DNA of 64,000 nt from Opitutia bacterium. GTDB lineage: Bacteria > Verrucomicrobiota > Verrucomicrobiia > Opitutales > T3Sed10-336. Below the pieces are notes generated by a model that saw only the letters and a list, made by a program, of their open reading frames with translations, did no database searches and was not told the DNA's origin. The position numbers and the translations under genes were made by a program. This document shows positions 18,581 through 27,740 of the stretch, piece by piece; position 1 is the first letter of the stretch; each line of letters opens with the position of its first letter. Where the stretch lies: NCBI GenBank assembly GCA_003558065.1, contig PWMU01000179.1, positions 34,632-98,631 of the forward strand, in the 5' to 3' direction.

Positions 18581-20431
18581 ATGACCGAGGAAGTAATTCA
18601 AGAGCTCATCGAGAAAAACCCGCAACTGAAGGCGGCAAAAGACAAACTGCTGCAAATGCAGCCGGGATGCTACTGTATTCATCAGAGCTGGGGGTTCGGC
18701 CGGATCAAGGAGTACCGGGAGGGGCAGAACCGTATTGTCATTGATTTTGAAGACAAGGAGGAGCACCCCATGGACCCGGCGTTCTGCGTCACCACCATGG
18801 AAATCCTCTCGGACAAGCATCTCCTGGTCCGCCAGCAGACCGAGCCGGCAGTGATCGCGGAAATGATCAGCAAGGATCCGGTGGGGCTGGTCAAGGCCGC
18901 CCTGAGCCAGTACCCGAATCAGGCCGCCACCGGGAACGAACTTGAAAACCTTTTTTCCCGGGTGCTGGGTCCTGCCAGGTTTAAAAAATGGTGGACCCCG
19001 ACCAAGAAACTTTTGGCCAAAGATCCGCATGTTGCGGTTCCCGCAAAGAAAACCGAATGCTACTACATCCGTGAAGACGCCCTCAACGCGGAACAGGAAA
19101 TCCTGGAAAACTACCAGAGCACCCAATCAGCCAAGCGGAAAATCCGCCTGTCCCGCGAGCTCCTTGAATACGCTGAGACCCGTGAGGATATGAAGGAGTC
19201 TCTGGGCGAAGTCCTGGACGACCTCAGCCATGTGATCCGCGAGAGCAACCAGCTCACCGCCTCCGAAAGACTGCAGGGCTCCTGGAGCCGGGACGACCTC
19301 GCCAAACTTATCGGCCGCGAAACCGAAGTTTTCTCTCCATCGACAGCCTCGCTCATCCAGGAGACCGCCGACCTGCCGGAGATCGCGGCTCACCTCCCCG
19401 GTAACCAACAGAAGCGGCTCCTGCTGCTCATCAAGGAAACCCACCCCGGCGAGTGGAAGCCCCTGGTTTTTGACCTCCTTAAGAACAGCCACGGCAAATT
19501 CACCACCGAGTGCGTTAACTTTCTTCTCGAGAATGACTGCGAGGACGAGCTGGCGGCCACGCTTAAGAGATGGCTGCACGAGCAGAATCTCCGTTCCCCG
19601 GTACTCTACTGGATCGTCAAGAACCGCCATTCGCGGAAGTTCTCGCGCTCACTGGAGGGACTCATCACGCCCCGGTTCCTCAACGCCATCTTCTTCGCCA
19701 TCGACTACGAAGCTCTGCAACTGTCGGGCGCCCGGAAGATTCCGCTTGCCGAGATTCTGCACGACGACAAGGACCTGATACGGGATCTGCTCCTGACCGC
19801 CGATACGGAAATCGCCCGCGACCTGGCCAACAATCTCCTGATCAACCAGGGATTCGAGGAGCTGACCAAGAAATCGCTGCTCGCCCGATTCATCAAGCAT
19901 TTCCCGAGCGTGCAGACGCTGGTATCCGGAGACAGCGAATCGGAAGACGAGCGCCTCATCGTCTCCCGCGAGAGCTATGAGCGGCGCGGCAAGGAGTACG
20001 AGGAGATCGTCAGCAAGAGGATCCCCGAAAACAGCAAGGCGATCGCGGCCGCGATGGAGCACGGCGACCTCCGGGAGAATTCCGAGTACAAGATGGCCAA
20101 GCAGGATCAGCAGATGCTCCTCGCCAGAAAGGCAAATCTCGAGAAGGATCTGTCCCGGGCCGAGATCACGGACTTTTCGCAGGCACCGACCGATCAGGTG
20201 GGTATCGGCAGCGTCGTCGGACTCCGCCAGGGCTCCACCAACCGCAAAGTGGTCTATTCCATCCTGGGTGCCTGGGACAGCGATCCGGAGAACAACGTCC
20301 TGTCCTACAAGACGCCGCTCAGCCAAAGCCTCCTCGGGCAAAAGGAAGGCGACACCATCGAACTTGAGATCGCCGACACCAAGGAATCCTGGAAAATCGA
20401 GTCCGTCTCCCGTTACCACAAGGGAGACTGA
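18581..20431 (+). CDS. greA: GreA-type elongation factor with a long N-terminal extension
   Basis: 616 residues, against about 158 for ordinary GreA. Only the last 150 residues or so are GreA: a coiled coil (YERRGKEYEEIVSKRIPENS), the catalytic acidic tip region HGDLRENSEYKMAKQDQQ, and the C-terminal FKBP-like domain (VGIGSVVGLRQGS, ending QKEGDTIELEIADTKESWKIESV). The first 460 residues begin with a small beta-barrel-like segment (GCYCIHQSWGFGRIKEY), then are mostly helical. Chlamydial GreA is known to be about 700 residues with a comparable extension, so this is probably a PVC-type factor that rescues backtracked RNA polymerase; the extension's role is unknown. Confidence 0.85.
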   Translation: MTEEVIQELIEKNPQLKAAKDKLLQMQPGCYCIHQSWGFGRIKEYREGQNRIVIDFEDKEEHPMDPAFCVTTMEILSDKHLLVRQQTEPAVIAEMISKDPVGLVKAALSQYPNQAATGNELENLFSRVLGPARFKKWWTPTKKLLAKDPHVAVPAKKTECYYIREDALNAEQEILENYQSTQSAKRKIRLSRELLEYAETREDMKESLGEVLDDLSHVIRESNQLTASERLQGSWSRDDLAKLIGRETEVFSPSTASLIQETADLPEIAAHLPGNQQKRLLLLIKETHPGEWKPLVFDLLKNSHGKFTTECVNFLLENDCEDELAATLKRWLHEQNLRSPVLYWIVKNRHSRKFSRSLEGLITPRFLNAIFFAIDYEALQLSGARKIPLAEILHDDKDLIRDLLLTADTEIARDLANNLLINQGFEELTKKSLLARFIKHFPSVQTLVSGDSESEDERLIVSRESYERRGKEYEEIVSKRIPENSKAIAAAMEHGDLRENSEYKMAKQDQQMLLARKANLEKDLSRAEITDFSQAPTDQVGIGSVVGLRQGSTNRKVVYSILGAWDSDPENNVLSYKTPLSQSLLGQKEGDTIELEIADTKESWKIESVSRYHKGD

Positions 20432-20440
20432 TTTTTTCCC

Positions 20441-20491
20441 GGCGCCCGGCCGAAGTCCCGGTCATTCCATGACCTGGGGTCGGCCGGCGCC
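20441..20491. promoter_or_regulatory. Long hairpin ahead of the ArsR-methyltransferase gene
   Basis: GGCGCC-c-GGCCGA (20441-20453) pairs with TCGGCC-GGCGCC (20480-20491), giving 12 base pairs with one bulged C. Inside, GGTCAT/ATGACC form a 6-pair inner stem with a TCC loop. It lies 15 bases before the GTG start and has no T run on the 3' side in either direction, so it is not a standard terminator. It could be a translational control hairpin or an operator. Confidence 0.5.
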
Positions 20492-20505
20492 CATCACCAC
20501 CTGAC

Positions 20506-21444
20506 GTGCCTGATCCCTGGGATACTTTAAAACTCCTCTCCGATCCCACGCGCCTCCGGCTCATGGCATTGTTGAGACGCGAAGAACTCTCGGTCGCGGA
20601 GCTTCAGGAAATTCTCGATATGGGGCAGTCACGCATCTCCTCTCATCTGGCGCTCCTGCGGCAGGGCAGCCTGGTCACGGACCGCCGCCAGGGAAAGAAG
20701 ACCTTCTATTCCCTCAGCCCCAAGCTTTCTCCCGGCAATCTCGAACTGGTCCATTCCTCCTGCCGCGCGATCGAGAGTCTCCCCGAGATCAAATCGGATG
20801 AACAGAATCTCGAACGAATCCTGGAACGTCGCCAGCGTTTCGCGGCAGAGTACTTCAACACACTGGCCGGGCGCCTGGGCAAGAACTACTTCCCGGGCCG
20901 TTCCTGGGAGGCCTTCGGCCACTTTCTACTCAAGATCACCCCCCGGATCAAGATCGCCGATCTCGGCGCGGGCGAGGGCCTGATCTCCCAGCTGCTCGCC
21001 CCGAGAGCCGAGCATGTCTATTGCATCGACCAATCGCAACGAATGGTGGAAGTGGGAGCTGAATTGGCCAAAAAGAATGGCTTGAGCAATCTCGAATACA
21101 AACTCGGCAACATCGAAAATGTTCCCTTACCTAATCGCTCCGTCGACGTGGCGCTGCTCAGCCAGGCGCTGCACCACGCCCGCCACCCCCAGGCCGCGGT
21201 CAATGAAGCCTACAGGATACTGAAACCGGAAGGCCAGATCATCGTCCTCGACCTGAAAGAACACGATTTCGAGAAAGCGCGCGAATTGTACGCGGATCTC
21301 TGGCTCGGATTTCCCGAAAACACGCTTTACACGTTTCTCCGCGAGGCGGGTTTTCAGAATATAGAGGTCAGCATCGTCAGTCGCGAAAAACAGGAACCGT
21401 TCTTTCAGACGGTTCTCGCCGCCGGGATCAAGACGGGAGCGTAA
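20506..21444 (+). CDS. ArsR-family regulator fused to a SAM methyltransferase
   Basis: 312 residues, GTG start. Residues 1-85 form an ArsR winged helix (LKLLSDPTRLRLMALL, then the recognition region MGQSRISSHLALLRQGSLV). I see no cysteine metal pair of the arsenic sensors. Residues 145-300 are a class I methyltransferase with motif I IADLGAGEGLISQL, the acidic CIDQSQRM and LSQALHHARHP. Such fusions are commonly found with methionine/SAM-cycle genes in other bacteria, which suggests methyl-donor sensing, but no such genes are next to it here. It follows greA on the same strand after a hairpin. Confidence 0.85.
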   Translation: MPDPWDTLKLLSDPTRLRLMALLRREELSVAELQEILDMGQSRISSHLALLRQGSLVTDRRQGKKTFYSLSPKLSPGNLELVHSSCRAIESLPEIKSDEQNLERILERRQRFAAEYFNTLAGRLGKNYFPGRSWEAFGHFLLKITPRIKIADLGAGEGLISQLLAPRAEHVYCIDQSQRMVEVGAELAKKNGLSNLEYKLGNIENVPLPNRSVDVALLSQALHHARHPQAAVNEAYRILKPEGQIIVLDLKEHDFEKARELYADLWLGFPENTLYTFLREAGFQNIEVSIVSREKQEPFFQTVLAAGIKTGA

Positions 21445-21452
21445 GGGGGAAA

Positions 21453-21549
21453 GGTTATTCGTTATTGGTTATCGGATATCGGCGATCACGTGATCGGTTG
21501 TCGGAATTCCGCCATGACACGAATAACGATCAACCGATAACCGATCGCC
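21453..21549. repeat. Inverted pair of heptanucleotide repeat runs
   Basis: Top strand from 21453 reads GGTTATT, CGTTATT, GGTTATC, GGATATC, GGCGATC, an eight-base step, GGTTGTC. The bottom strand from 21549 leftward reads GGCGATC, GGTTATC, GGTTGAT, CGTTATT, CGTGTCA. The two runs use the same heptamer words in opposite orientation, so they can fold on each other. The patch fills the gap between two convergent genes (ArsR-methyltransferase and metallophosphoesterase). Confidence 0.55.
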
Positions 21550-21553
21550 CCGC

Positions 21554-22480
21554 TCACCCCAGCGTAACCAGGGCGATCTCGGGACGGCAATTGATCCGGA
21601 CCCGCGTCCGGATGACTCCGAGGCCGCGATTGACCAGCATGGTCCGCCCGCCCTCCTGGAAAAGGCCCTCGGCATAACGGCTTCCGTATCTGGAGGGGAT
21701 ATGCCCGGGAAGAGCTCCGTAGAAGGGAATTCGCACCTGGCCGCCGTGAGTGTGCCCGGCAAAAATCAGGGCATTCCGGGGGTCCTCCATCTCAGGAAAA
21801 AGGTCCGGATTGTGCATAAGGACAATTGCCGGAGCGGCGGGATCGATTCCCTCAAAGGCTTTCCGCAAATCAATCACCTCGGTCCCAAAGTCACGCAATC
21901 CGACCAGCGGCAGGTGCTGACCTGCCCGTTCCAGCAGAATATTTGAATCCTGCAAGAGCGGAATCCCGGCGCGAGCCATTACTTCGGTCACCTCATGATA
22001 AGCTGCTGCAACATCATGATTTCCCATCACGGCATAAACGCCAAGATCCGCCCGAAGCCGGCCCAGTAACGATTCGAGCGGCTCGACAAAACGCTTCCGG
22101 ATCTCCGGCCGCCCGACATCCTCATCCATCGTAACGTAATCGCCGGTCAGCACGACAAGGTCGGGGTTCAGTGCATTTGTGATTTCAATACACTCATCCA
22201 GGTAACCGAGCGGGACGATGTCGCTGTGATGCAGATCGGTAAGTTGCGCGATCCTCAAACCGCTGAATGCCTCCGGCAGCCCTTCCAGCGTGATGCGTCG
22301 CCGGCTCACGACCGGGTTGTAAGGCGAGTAATGAAAGGCATTCCAATAGCTTCCCGCCCCGGCTGCAGCGGTCACCCCGAGAATCTTCAAGAATCGCCGG
22401 CGGCTCAACCGACGCCCATCCCTCCCGCCGGCGGCGGGCATTTGCATGAGATAAGGGCGTTCGCGTTCCCGTTGATTCAT
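21554..22480 (-). CDS. Tat-exported metallophosphoesterase (YaeI-like)
   Basis: 308 residues. The N-terminus has a twin-arginine pattern (LSRRRFLKILGV, about 25-36) followed by a hydrophobic stretch, so export in folded form is likely. The calcineurin-type metal motifs are complete: TDLHHSD, LTGDYV, GNHDV, and near the end LMHNPD and GHTHGGQ. Relatives include the E. coli YaeI phosphodiesterase and UDP-2,3-diacylglucosamine-like hydrolases; the substrate is not predictable. It is convergent with the ArsR-methyltransferase gene and divergent from the DUF2062 gene. Confidence 0.88.
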   Translation of the reverse strand: MNQRERERPYLMQMPAAGGRDGRRLSRRRFLKILGVTAAAGAGSYWNAFHYSPYNPVVSRRRITLEGLPEAFSGLRIAQLTDLHHSDIVPLGYLDECIEITNALNPDLVVLTGDYVTMDEDVGRPEIRKRFVEPLESLLGRLRADLGVYAVMGNHDVAAAYHEVTEVMARAGIPLLQDSNILLERAGQHLPLVGLRDFGTEVIDLRKAFEGIDPAAPAIVLMHNPDLFPEMEDPRNALIFAGHTHGGQVRIPFYGALPGHIPSRYGSRYAEGLFQEGGRTMLVNRGLGVIRTRVRINCRPEIALVTLG

Positions 22481-22656
22481 GATCCGCTTATTGATAAATC
22501 CGAAGTCGAAGCAAAATCCCGGACGCGCCCGGGGGGAACGCGACAGATGAACCTCGGCATGAAGGTCATCATCCGGAAATCCGGGACAGACGCAAGCCTG
22601 TGCGGTTTCAACAAGAGGTAAAAAACCCTTTCACAATTGTTTAATTTTCCTTTTGA

Positions 22657-23280
22657 ATGAACCTTTCCCTGCCGGCCGGTTCCATTTACCGGACGGTGGA
22701 TTCTCTTGCGTATCTTTGCATGGACAGCGAGCACGACAGATTAAAAATGCTGCGACACGCCCGAATTCGGCGGGTGAAGCAGCTTTTGCGATGGCTCCCC
22801 CGCCGCACCAATATCCAGCGCTACCCCGTGCTCAAGTGGTTTTCCGAACGGGCACGCAAACACCCCTTTCTCTGGTCGTTCAAAGTCGCGAACACGACGC
22901 CCGCCTTCTATGCCGGCTCGATCATCGCCTTTCTCCCCCTGTACGGCATCCAGCTTGGCCTGGCGTTTTTTGCCGCCGTTTTTTTCCGCGCGAACCTTCC
23001 GATCCTGTGCGGGCTTCAGTTACTCAGCAATCCCCTGTCGGTACCGATCATTTACCCGCTCAATTTTTTTGTCGGCAAGCGGGCCATTCATTTCTTCGCC
23101 TTCGGTGGCGACCCGGGCAACTGGGCCAACTGGTTCAATTCCCTCATGGTGGGCGGGTTCATCATCGGCCTCATTTTCGGAGCCGTGATCGACTGCCTGT
23201 ACCGGGTCGCCGCCTGGCAGGCGGCGACACAGTACCAGAGAATCAAAGCGCACCGTGAGACAACGCGGCACGAGGATTAA
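22657..23280 (+). CDS. DUF2062 membrane protein
   Basis: 207 residues with two or three long hydrophobic segments (about 88-115, 120-145, 168-190) separated by short loops (NTTPAFYAGSIIAFLP, QLLSNPLSVPIIYP), the DUF2062 pattern. The N-terminus is basic. Start: ATG 22657 has no ribosome site; ATG 22720 (MDSEHDRL) is an equally plausible start. In other bacteria DUF2062 proteins are often next to or fused with glycosyltransferases; nothing of the kind is adjacent. Function unknown. Confidence 0.7.
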   Translation: MNLSLPAGSIYRTVDSLAYLCMDSEHDRLKMLRHARIRRVKQLLRWLPRRTNIQRYPVLKWFSERARKHPFLWSFKVANTTPAFYAGSIIAFLPLYGIQLGLAFFAAVFFRANLPILCGLQLLSNPLSVPIIYPLNFFVGKRAIHFFAFGGDPGNWANWFNSLMVGGFIIGLIFGAVIDCLYRVAAWQAATQYQRIKAHRETTRHED

Positions 23281-23292
23281 TGGCTCTGGCGT

Positions 23293-26181
23293 TCAATAAA
23301 CGGATTCGGCCGGAACCCCGCCCTCATCCGGTTCAAGGACCTCGCCTTCCGCATCCACCGGAATCACCAAAACCCGCAGGGCCTGATCCGGGTGTAGGTA
23401 GTCGCGGGCCAGGGATTCCAGATCCCCGGCGGTTATCGACTCGAAGTCCTCGGACATCCGCCGCGCCCATTCGAGGCGCTGCGGATACTCCTGGGAACTG
23501 GCGAGGACCGAGTTGATCCAGTAGCTGTTCTCCCGAACGGTATCGCGCAACGAGGTCAGCACGGGGCGCAGGGCCCGCTGGAGTTCACTCTCGGAAATTT
23601 CACCTCCGTGAAGCTCGCCGGCGATCTCCACAACAACAGCCGCGACCTCATCCGCTTTTTCCGGATCGACGCCGACGAAACCGAAAAACCAGCCGTAATC
23701 GCGGTAGGTGTCGCTCGTGTCGCTGACGGCCCGGGGACTGTAGGCCTCGCCCATTTCCTCGCGGATGCGCACCCGCATCCGGTCCGAAAAAACGCGGGAG
23801 AGGACGCTCAACCGGCGATTCCGTTCGATATCCCACATGTCGGTTGTGGGCCAATAGACGGCAGCCACGGCACTCGGAATCCGGGATTCGAATTCAAACC
23901 GCTTTTCGCGGCCGCCTTCCGGCTTAGAAACTACCCGTTTACCGGAGAGCTCTTCCTTCTCCGAGGCCCGCTCCGGCAAGGCCCCCAGCGTGGCGGCCAC
24001 TTTTTCCACAACCGCGTCCGGATCCCCGAAATCGCCCACCAGGGAAATTTCCAGGTAGCCGCTGTCGAGCGGCTTTTCAAGCCAGGAGCGCACATCGCCC
24101 AGATCCAGCTCGAGCACCGCCTCTTTTGGCGGCAACCCGAACCGGTAATCATCGCCGGCCAGGAAACGCGCGACACGGTCCCGCAGGACTCCGCCGGCCG
24201 TGTGACTGGCTTCCGTGTACACCTCGTCAAACCGGTCCCGGGCACGGCGCAAGGCCTCGTCCCGATACCCCGGATCCGCAATATACGCCGCCAGCAAGTG
24301 CAACTGGGCCTCCAGATCGTCCGGGGTCGTGGTTCCGCGGAAGGAGAAGGCGTCGTCTGAGACGGAAAAACGCCACCCGACGTTGCGACCGGCGAAAATC
24401 CGGCGGAGTTGATCGGATGAATGTTCGCCGAGACCGCCGCGAATGAAGGTTTCCGAAGCGAGCAGCGCCAGGCCCGGCTGCTCTTCCGGCTCGGTCAACC
24501 GGCCTCCGCCCAGCCGGACCGCCAGCCGCACCTCGTTCGACGAAAAATCGGTCTGTTTCAAGTTGAGCCGAACCCCGTTCTCAAAGGCAAGCTGGTGGAT
24601 ATCGAGATCCTCGATGTGCTTCCGTTCCGCAACGCTCCCCGGCGCGCCGAACGAATCGTAAGCAAACGCTACGTCCTCGAACGCTTCGGGCGGTTCCACT
24701 TCGGTGGCGGCGCTTTTCCGGTAAACGGCCAGGATCGTTTCCTCGGGATCGGGGAATTCGACATTGCCGGCCACGAAAAAAAACCGGTTTCCCTCCGGAA
24801 ACGCCTCCCGCAGGGCCTCCCGGCACGCCTCCACGGTCAGATTCTCCAAAGCCGGCTTCATGAGCGCCAGCTCGGAATGGGGGTCGGTAAAAACCGTGTT
24901 TCCGGAAAACGAAGCTACCAGGCCCTCGGCGAGATCGCGCGAGCGGCGGGTCGGCGCCTGCCGGGCGGCTTCTTCGAAAGAATTGATGAGATTGGCACGA
25001 ACCTCCCGCAGTTCTCCCTCCCGAAACCCGAAATCGAGCGCCCGGCGAAGCTCGCGTTCGCCCGTTTCGAGCGCCTCTTCCCAGTCGCCCGGACGGGAAT
25101 GCAACTCGACTGAGGCGTTGGTGAAAAAGTCGAAAAGGTCGTAGGCGGCCACCGAGGCCCGTGAAAACGGCGCGCCCTCCTCCTGCGCCAGTACGTCGAG
25201 TCGCCGGTTCAGCATCTGCATGGCGACCGAACGCTTCAGTTTCTCAAGGCGATGGGCGGAAGTGTCCGGGCGCGGTTCGTAGGCCTGCACGCTCTGGATG
25301 GCCACCCGGGTGGTTGACGCTTCCGTTTCGGAATGCAGGCGGGCGGCGCCGTCCCGGGCCGCCACCCGGCCGAGTTCCGGCTCATCCGGCTCCGGGCGCT
25401 TCGCTTCAAACCCCCCGAACTGTTCTTCGATCAGCGGCTCGACGTCCTCCGGGTCCACTTCGCCCACGATGACAATCCCGGTACGTTCCGGACGGTACCA
25501 GGACTCGAAAAAATCGAGCAAATCCTCGCGCCCCGCACTCTCGAGCACCTCCCGTGCCCCGATGGGAAAACGATCAGGGATGATCGAATCGGGCAACAGA
25601 AAGGCAAATTCTTCGAGGGCGGTGCGAAAACGGACGGAATCGCGGGAGCGCTTTTCACTGAGAATGACTCCGCGTTCGGACTCCACCTCTTCCTCTTCGA
25701 TCAGCATCCGGTCGACAAAATCACGCAGGACCAGGAGGGCCTCGTCGACCGAGGAACGGTCGTTGTCCGGCAACTCGATCTGGTAAACGGTTCTGTCGAA
25801 CCCCGTGTACGCATTGGTGTCGGCGCCGAAACTCATTCCCAGGTTCTGAAAATACTCCACAAGCGTTCCCGCTTCGAAGTTTTCCGTTCCGTTGAACGCC
25901 ATGTGCTCCAGATAGTGCGCCAGTCCCCGCTGGTCCTCGCGCTCCTGCAGCGAACCCGCACGAACAAAAAGGCGAAGACTGACCCGGCCGCGCGGCTCCT
26001 GATTCGGCATGATCGCGTAACGCAGCCCGTTTTCCAGTTCGCCGAACACCACGCTCGCATCCGGCGAAAGGTCGCTTTGTTCAAAAGGCCAGGATTCGGA
26101 CTCCGCCGCTCCCTGCAGGAGTACGGAGCCGCACAGCAGGACGGCAACGGTCGCGAAAAGGTTTCTCCAGATCATAATCAT
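23293..26181 (-). CDS. M16 family zinc peptidase, secreted (pitrilysin-like)
   Basis: 962 residues with an N-terminal signal peptide (about 3-26). The inverted zinc motif is intact, GLAHYLEHMAFNGT (HxxEH), with the third ligand and catalytic support in the VESERGVILSEKR segment about 75 residues later. Two M16 halves are visible: an active N-terminal half and a C-terminal half around 520-930, lacking HxxEH (SSNEVRLAVRLGGGRLTEPEEQPG). The usual role is degradation of peptides in the periplasm. It lies 12 bases from the convergent DUF2062 gene. Confidence 0.92.
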   Translation of the reverse strand: MIMIWRNLFATVAVLLCGSVLLQGAAESESWPFEQSDLSPDASVVFGELENGLRYAIMPNQEPRGRVSLRLFVRAGSLQEREDQRGLAHYLEHMAFNGTENFEAGTLVEYFQNLGMSFGADTNAYTGFDRTVYQIELPDNDRSSVDEALLVLRDFVDRMLIEEEEVESERGVILSEKRSRDSVRFRTALEEFAFLLPDSIIPDRFPIGAREVLESAGREDLLDFFESWYRPERTGIVIVGEVDPEDVEPLIEEQFGGFEAKRPEPDEPELGRVAARDGAARLHSETEASTTRVAIQSVQAYEPRPDTSAHRLEKLKRSVAMQMLNRRLDVLAQEEGAPFSRASVAAYDLFDFFTNASVELHSRPGDWEEALETGERELRRALDFGFREGELREVRANLINSFEEAARQAPTRRSRDLAEGLVASFSGNTVFTDPHSELALMKPALENLTVEACREALREAFPEGNRFFFVAGNVEFPDPEETILAVYRKSAATEVEPPEAFEDVAFAYDSFGAPGSVAERKHIEDLDIHQLAFENGVRLNLKQTDFSSNEVRLAVRLGGGRLTEPEEQPGLALLASETFIRGGLGEHSSDQLRRIFAGRNVGWRFSVSDDAFSFRGTTTPDDLEAQLHLLAAYIADPGYRDEALRRARDRFDEVYTEASHTAGGVLRDRVARFLAGDDYRFGLPPKEAVLELDLGDVRSWLEKPLDSGYLEISLVGDFGDPDAVVEKVAATLGALPERASEKEELSGKRVVSKPEGGREKRFEFESRIPSAVAAVYWPTTDMWDIERNRRLSVLSRVFSDRMRVRIREEMGEAYSPRAVSDTSDTYRDYGWFFGFVGVDPEKADEVAAVVVEIAGELHGGEISESELQRALRPVLTSLRDTVRENSYWINSVLASSQEYPQRLEWARRMSEDFESITAGDLESLARDYLHPDQALRVLVIPVDAEGEVLEPDEGGVPAESVY

Positions 26182-26280
26182 TTCAGTGTGAATTCAAATT
26201 GCGGATTCTACGAGTAGACGACAGGAAAAACAGAGCTTTGCTCAATTTTTATAAAAACCCGGTCTGTGACATTGTGACAT

Positions 26281-26377
26281 TCCCGTCCCCTGCCTCCCGT
26301 CCCCTGTCCCCTGTCTCCTGCCCCCTGTCCCCTGCCTCCCGCCCCCTGTCCCCTGCCTCCTGCCTCCCGTCCCCTGT
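26281..26377. repeat. C-rich heptanucleotide tandem repeat, about 13 units
   Basis: From 26287 onward the strand divides exactly into heptamers, CCCCTGC, CTCCCGT, CCCCTGT, CCCCTGT, CTCCTGC, CCCCTGT and so on to 26377, consensus CYCCYGY. On the other strand it is ACAGGGG-like, with regularly spaced runs of three to five G. It begins 4 bases after the stop of the GHMP kinase gene (minus strand), so it would be transcribed into the 3' untranslated region of that mRNA as a G-rich tract. It resembles the STRR heptamers described from cyanobacteria. Confidence 0.75.
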
Positions 26378-26381
26378 CCCT

Positions 26382-27650
26382 TCAGTGAACCAGGCGCGGC
26401 GGCTCCTCTCCGGGCGGTGTCGTCCGAGCCAGCATCGCCTGTGCGTGGGAAAGACCCTGCCGACTCACCAGGGCCACCACCGTGCCCTCGACGCCGTCGC
26501 CGCAAAGCCGCGCCCCGTACACGCCCCGGTCCGGTCCCAGGTCCATGAGGGCATCGACCCGGCGGTCCGCTTCCGCGCATCCCAAACCGGCCGGGGCCAA
26601 CCCTTCGTGGGATTGAAGCATGAGCTCCCCGACCTGACCGAGAATCTCCTCACGGTTGTCCGCGTCCAGCCCGCGCAACAATGACAGCGCCAGCGTGCAG
26701 CGAAAATGTTCTTCAATCGGAAAGCGCAGCGCCGCGTTCACTTCATAGGTTTCCGATGGACACACCCGGAGCGGGGGTTCGATCGCGGTGTCGACCAGCT
26801 CTGTAAACAACGAACCCTTCATGCGCAGCGGAACGTTTTCCCGCGCGTGACGCAGGAACAGGGACAGGGGGATTTCCGCCGAGTAATGCCAGGCCCTCCC
26901 GAGGCACCGCTCAAGAATCTTTCGTCCCATGAAGGCGGCCGTGCGTGAGCGCAGAAGAGCTTCGCGCCTGGCTTTCCCGGCTTCGGCCCCCGGCCACCCA
27001 ACCACCAGCAGATCCTCGGGCATCCGCGCCAACGGAAACAATTCATCCGGACGGCACAGGACCGGAAGCAGGGCCCCCGCCTCGGCGTGCGCGGGAGCCA
27101 GCTTGTCCGCCAGCGTCGAAGAATCCCCTATCAAATCCCTCCGTGCCTGGTGCGCGATGCGGCCGGCTTCGGTACTGAGGAACTGGCGCCCGGCGACCTT
27201 TTCCAACGCCAGCAAGACCGCGATCTGCACGGCCGAGCTCGCGCCGAGCCCGCCCCCGGCGGGAACCTCCGAGCGGATGGAGATCCGCAGCCCCTCCCCG
27301 AACACCCACACCCGCGTCTCGGAAAAAATCAGAAGACTGCCCAGCGGTAAACGCGCCCTCTCCGGCACCTCCGCCCGCTTGAACAGTGCCCGCAACTGGT
27401 GACGCGGAGCCCGGCGGCGCAGCGCCTCCTTAAAGGGTCGAAAATCGAGTTCGACCGGTTCCCCGCCCGCCTGTTCAACCGTGACGCCGTGCCCCTCGAC
27501 CTCCTCAACGGTTACATGGACCTCGCGCGACAGAGGCATCTGGAGGACCAGCGCCCCCTGATGCCGGCTCGGCCCGCCGAGAAGGTCCACCCATCCCGGC
27601 GCCCGCGCCTCGGCCCTGGACCGCTGCCTGGCAGCACGATTAAAAAACAT
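26382..27650 (-). CDS. GHMP kinase, galactokinase-like
   Basis: 422 residues from ATG 27650. It starts like galactokinase (APGWVDLLGGPSRHQGALVLQMPL compares with the APGRVNLIGEHTDYNGG signature) but lacks the exact GEHTDY. The ATP loop is PAGGGLGASSAVQIA, and the C-terminal motif 3 region is GARLCGDGVEGTVVAL. It probably phosphorylates a sugar or sugar derivative; the altered sugar-binding signature argues against plain galactose and in favour of an arabinokinase or heptokinase-like substrate. It diverges from the metal ABC importer and is followed by the C-rich repeat. Confidence 0.75.
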   Translation of the reverse strand: MFFNRAARQRSRAEARAPGWVDLLGGPSRHQGALVLQMPLSREVHVTVEEVEGHGVTVEQAGGEPVELDFRPFKEALRRRAPRHQLRALFKRAEVPERARLPLGSLLIFSETRVWVFGEGLRISIRSEVPAGGGLGASSAVQIAVLLALEKVAGRQFLSTEAGRIAHQARRDLIGDSSTLADKLAPAHAEAGALLPVLCRPDELFPLARMPEDLLVVGWPGAEAGKARREALLRSRTAAFMGRKILERCLGRAWHYSAEIPLSLFLRHARENVPLRMKGSLFTELVDTAIEPPLRVCPSETYEVNAALRFPIEEHFRCTLALSLLRGLDADNREEILGQVGELMLQSHEGLAPAGLGCAEADRRVDALMDLGPDRGVYGARLCGDGVEGTVVALVSRQGLSHAQAMLARTTPPGEEPPRLVH

Positions 27651-27740
27651 GGCACCTATCCCAAAACACCGCGGGAGAACGGCGCGAGGAAAAATAATTT
27701 CAACAGTCAGCTGTTGCAAATTCCTGATAGAAGGCTTTTG

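Noticed and set aside
26199..26684. Frame reading the C-rich heptamers as a Pro/Ser/Leu repeat protein
   Set aside because: The repeat is seven bases long, not a multiple of three, so the reading frame rotates; better explained as a DNA repeat.
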